The notes under the pieces are model-generated. The model made no database searches. It saw only the letters and a list, made by a program, of their open reading frames with translations, and was not told where the DNA came from. A DNA stretch of 52,186 bases from a virus. Location: IMG/VR virus record IMGVR_UViG_3300032334_000367, positions 1-52,186 of that record. One strand, 5' to 3'. Numbering within the stretch: position 1 is the first letter of the stretch; each line of letters starts with the position of its first letter. A program made the translations under genes and the position numbers. Below are positions 49,536-52,186 of this stretch, piece after piece.

Positions 49536-50810
49536 TTATCCTCCGCCAATGAAAAGGGCGATCCCTAGAGTCTCATTAATATTAGCTCCTGCACCATCAG
49601 TAGATCCTGAGCAAGAAACTGCAGTCCATTCAGCAACACCACCAACTATTGTTCCAGGAGAAGATCTACCAGTTATATTTCCTGTTCCAAGATTTCCTTG
49701 AGAATTAGTGCCCCAAGTCCAAAGAGATCCATCAGTTTTAATAGCTCCTGTGTGTCCATAACCACAAGAAACGTGATCCCAATTTGTTCCACCTCCAGCA
49801 ACAGTCGCTGGCGAAGATCTTGGGCTTGTAGATCCATCTCCAAGTCTACCGTTTGTATTAGAACCCCATGTCCAAAGTGTACCATCTAATTTGACACCTG
49901 CCATATGAGTCGAAGATGCAGTACTGATAGAAACTTGTTTCCAAATTGATCCTCCACCAACAACTGATCCTGGAGAAGATCTATCTGTTGTCGAGCCGTC
50001 ACCTAAAACTCCAGTTCCTACTGGAATAGAAGAAATTGATATTGCATTTCTACCCCAAGTCCAAAGAGTTCCATTATTTTTAATTGCAGCTGAACTTTGT
50101 CCGCCAGCTGCGATTTTATACCAATCAAATGAACTACCAGCAACTTGTGTTGGAGTTGATTTATTGATTGTTGATCCATCGCCTAATTGACCATTAGCAT
50201 TAAATCCCCATGCCCAAAGGCTTCCATCAGTTTTAAGACCAAGTGTGTGTCCACTTCCTGCCCAATATTGAGATGATGCGATATCATACCAACTGTTATT
50301 TGTAACTGATCCTGAAACTATGACGACCTGTGCTGTTGACCTATTTGTGGTGTTGCCTGTGCCTAATTGACCCTGAGTATTAAACCCCCAAGTCCAAAGA
50401 GATCCATCTAACTTTAATGCTGCTGTAAAACCTGTGCCTGTTGTAACTCTTGACCAATCTGTTGTTGTATTAGAAGTTTGAGCAGGTGATGATCTACTTA
50501 CTGTTGACGCATTACCGAGTTGCCCAAGAGAATTAACTCCCCAAGTCCAAAGAGTGCCGTCTGTCTTAACACCCGCGCCAAATGATGTTGTTGTGCTTAT
50601 AACAGCAGCAGAAACCTGTTTCCAGTTTGACCCAAGTCCACTAAAATCTACAAAACTAGATTTACTTACTGCAGTTCCGTCACCCAATCCACCGATAAGA
50701 TTGGCACCTGTACCAAATGCTCTGTTTCCAATATATCTGTCAATTAATTGAGTATCAGTGAAAAAGATACGATCAAAATTTTCTCCATTACTGTAAAATG
50801 ATGATGCCAT
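49536..50810 (-). CDS. RCC1-repeat tail protein (third copy)
   Basis: The 424-residue product has seven RCC1-like units, the first degenerate (FGTGANLIGGLG) and six with WTWG/WAWG cores (about 30-410). The N-terminal FDRIFFTDTQLIDRYIG resembles the anchor of the second copy. The C-terminus is short and hydrophobic. Its start overlaps the S74 fibre gene by one base. It is probably a propeller-type adhesin exposed on the tail. Confidence 0.82.
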   Translation of the reverse strand: MASSFYSNGENFDRIFFTDTQLIDRYIGNRAFGTGANLIGGLGDGTAVSKSSFVDFSGLGSNWKQVSAAVISTTTSFGAGVKTDGTLWTWGVNSLGQLGNASTVSRSSPAQTSNTTTDWSRVTTGTGFTAALKLDGSLWTWGFNTQGQLGTGNTTNRSTAQVVIVSGSVTNNSWYDIASSQYWAGSGHTLGLKTDGSLWAWGFNANGQLGDGSTINKSTPTQVAGSSFDWYKIAAGGQSSAAIKNNGTLWTWGRNAISISSIPVGTGVLGDGSTTDRSSPGSVVGGGSIWKQVSISTASSTHMAGVKLDGTLWTWGSNTNGRLGDGSTSPRSSPATVAGGGTNWDHVSCGYGHTGAIKTDGSLWTWGTNSQGNLGTGNITGRSSPGTIVGGVAEWTAVSCSGSTDGAGANINETLGIALFIGGG

Positions 50811-52186
50811 TATTCACCTCTCGATTTTCTCTCGAGATCATTTACTCTTGATGAGAGATTTTTCACAGCCTCAATCAAGATTGCGATAATGCCTGAATAG
50901 TTGACTGTTTTATTATTCTCATTTGTTTCAACAAGTTCTGGTAGAACTTTTTCTAATTCTTGCGCAATAACACCAATAGATGGAAGACCAGTATCTCTCC
51001 AATTAAACTTAACGCCGCGCAATTGATCAACAATTTCTACAGCGCGTTTAATAGTCTCAATATTTTCTTTTCGTAAAATATCAGACAAGCTGTTGAAAGT
51101 TGTTGCGCTTAATGTACCAGTTGATGGATTAAACGATAGTTGCGTTGCAGAAGTATTTAATGACGCTATTGTACCAGAAGAAACATCAACGAATAGTGGA
51201 TATCTAGTAGCATTAACAGTATCTGGTACAACAGTTGAAGAAGAAGCACCAGAAGCACCTTGTGCGCCCCTGTCACCAGTTCTACCGAACACAATAGACA
51301 TTAATGTATTGTTAGCAGCTGGGGCTATACCAGAAACGCCAGTTACAGGAACACCACAATAATTTGCATTTCCTATAATAGTGCCTGTAATTTTAAATAT
51401 ATTAACGAGAGTGCCATTTGCAGGCTCATCTTGAATCACAAGATACCCAGCATTAGCAGTGGTAGTTGAGTCGTCCCACTGCATAATATAATTGTTAACA
51501 TCTACACCAGCACTAGTATTAGAAATATAAATTGTGGCAGATATATTTGTTAATGCTCCAGTTACACTATATGCAAAACTGTTAGCTCCTGGATTTGTAT
51601 TTGTAGTATTAGTGATAAACTTGTATACTAAACCGCCCTTATAACCAGTAGAACCTTGTGCACCTTGAACACCACTTCCAGGTGCACCTTGGAAGCCCTG
51701 AGTTCCTTGGAAACCTTGAGCACCTTGGAATCCTTGATTACCTTGGTTGCCAATGTTACCTTGTGTTCCTTGAAAACCTTGGTTGCCTTGGTTGCCAATG
51801 TTACCTTGTGTTCCTTGAAAACCTTGGTTGCCTTGGTTGCCGATATTTCCTTGTGTGCCTTGGAATCCTTGGTTGCCTTGGTTGCCGATATTGCCTTGTG
51901 TGCCTTGGAATCCTTGGTTTCCTTGATTACCAATATTGCCTTGTGTACCTTGGAAACCCTGATTACCTTGGTTGCCAATGTTACCCTGAGTACCCTGGAA
52001 TCCTTGATTGCCTTGGTTGCCAATATTTCCTTGAGTGCCTTGGAATCCTTGATTGCCTTGGTTGCCAATGTTACCCTGAGTACCCTGGAATCCTTGGTTT
52101 CCTTGGTTGCCAATGTTACCCTGAGTACCCTGGAATCCTTGGTTTCCTTGGTTGCCAATGTTACCCTGAGTACCCTGGAATCCTTG
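50810..52186 (-). CDS. Collagen-like tail fibre with S74 chaperone domain (5' truncated)
   Basis: The frame is open to the window edge, giving 458 residues with no start seen. Residues 1 to about 181 are a collagen-like Gly-X-Y rod made of a 15-residue unit. A beta-rich region follows. The C-terminus is a Peptidase_S74 intramolecular chaperone: SDILRKENI with the catalytic Ser368/Lys373 dyad, then IGVIAQELEKVLPELV and a C-terminal helix. S74 domains trimerise fibres and then cleave themselves off. An ATG at 51484 is internal, because the same frame continues upstream without a stop. Confidence 0.88.
   Translation of the reverse strand, partial: QGFQGTQGNIGNQGNQGFQGTQGNIGNQGNQGFQGTQGNIGNQGNQGFQGTQGNIGNQGNQGFQGTQGNIGNQGNQGFQGTQGNIGNQGNQGFQGTQGNIGNQGNQGFQGTQGNIGNQGNQGFQGTQGNIGNQGNQGFQGTQGNIGNQGNQGFQGAQGFQGTQGFQGAPGSGVQGAQGSTGYKGGLVYKFITNTTNTNPGANSFAYSVTGALTNISATIYISNTSAGVDVNNYIMQWDDSTTTANAGYLVIQDEPANGTLVNIFKITGTIIGNANYCGVPVTGVSGIAPAANNTLMSIVFGRTGDRGAQGASGASSSTVVPDTVNATRYPLFVDVSSGTIASLNTSATQLSFNPSTGTLSATTFNSLSDILRKENIETIKRAVEIVDQLRGVKFNWRDTGLPSIGVIAQELEKVLPELVETNENNKTVNYSGIIAILIEAVKNLSSRVNDLERKSRGE
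51737..52186 (-). repeat. Ten tandem copies of a 45-bp unit coding a collagen-like rod
   Basis: Ten in-frame 45-bp units encode QGFQGTQGNIGNQGN with mostly synonymous differences. The array runs off the window edge, so the total number is unknown. It ends at 51737 in a degenerate Gly-rich segment. Being a coding minisatellite, it is prone to slippage in whole units that keep the frame. Confidence 0.92.

Noticed and set aside
51484-51484. ATG as the start of the S74 fibre gene
   Set aside because: The same frame is open for 234 more codons to the window edge and encodes the collagen rod.
51628-52158. A minus-strand frame of 176 codons, Lys/Thr/Val-rich and repetitive
   Set aside because: It is an out-of-frame reading of the 45-bp collagen repeat; the Gly-X-Y frame is continuous with the S74 fibre gene and is the real one.
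51737-52186. CRISPR array
   Set aside because: The regular 45-bp units are contiguous, coding and without unique spacers.
1-52186. tRNA genes, integrase, insertion sequences, photosystem genes
   Set aside because: Searched by eye in gaps and among products; none found. Gaps are all below about 130 bases.

Overview
This window is part of the genome of a T4-like (Tevenvirinae-related) contractile-tailed phage, most probably marine. It carries recognisable homologues of T4 genes 1, 13-23, 44-47, 55, 62, regA, dsbA, uvsW and uvsY. It also carries genes typical of marine T4-like phages: a small heat-shock protein, a CobS-like ATPase with a CobT/VWA partner, peptide deformylase and dUTPase. The DNA is AT-rich. 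No photosystem genes, tRNAs, integrase or insertion sequences are seen, so the host (cyanobacterium, SAR11 or another Gram-negative marine bacterium) cannot be fixed from this window. Almost all genes lie on the minus strand, and no stretch above 300 bases lacks a gene.

Layout, from low to high coordinates (minus-strand transcription runs the other way). (1) 25-5915: a conserved unknown gene, dCMP deaminase, Hsp20, dUTPase and a methyltransferase, then RegA, clamp loader 62/44 with a small CxxC protein between them, DsbA and sliding clamp 45, the last group behind a consensus sigma70-type promoter. (2) 5932-12390: an eight-gene, translationally coupled cassette with its own promoter. In transcription order it encodes a TET/JBP-like 2-oxoglutarate dioxygenase, a class II glutamine amidotransferase, a GS-fold amidoligase, a GNAT acyltransferase, a putative 5-hmdU-kinase-helical / aGPT-Pplase2-like protein, a P-loop kinase, a GT-A glycosyltransferase and dNMP kinase. 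This is the most interesting part and looks like an uncharacterised DNA base hypermodification pathway. (3) 12460-16551: a small wHTH-like protein, CobS-like ATPase and CobT-like VWA/HExxH protein. (4) 16631-23018: peptide deformylase, recombination nuclease 46/47, late sigma factor 55, UvsW and UvsY. (5) 23060-38557: head and tail genes 23, 22, 21, 20, 19, 18, 17, 16, 15, 14 and 13, with prohead-core candidates and a collagen-like protein. (6) 38671-40102: a plus-strand three-gene sugar (heptose-type) operon with its own promoter. (7) 40068-45323: a glycan and small-molecule modification block (two glycosyltransferases, 2OG oxygenase, methyltransferases, sulfotransferase). (8) 45330-52186: host-recognition proteins, with three seven-repeat RCC1-like proteins and a collagen-like fibre ending in an S74 chaperone domain, cut by the window edge.

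Regulation can be read in part. Seven minus-strand promoters share a TTGCYT-like -35, a 17-18 bp spacer, usually a purine-rich G-run just before the -10, and TATAAT or TACAAT. They precede the early/middle genes. T4-type late motifs (TATAAATA and close variants) precede genes 22, 18, 19, 13 and the gene after 23. Strong intrinsic terminators follow genes 23 and 19.
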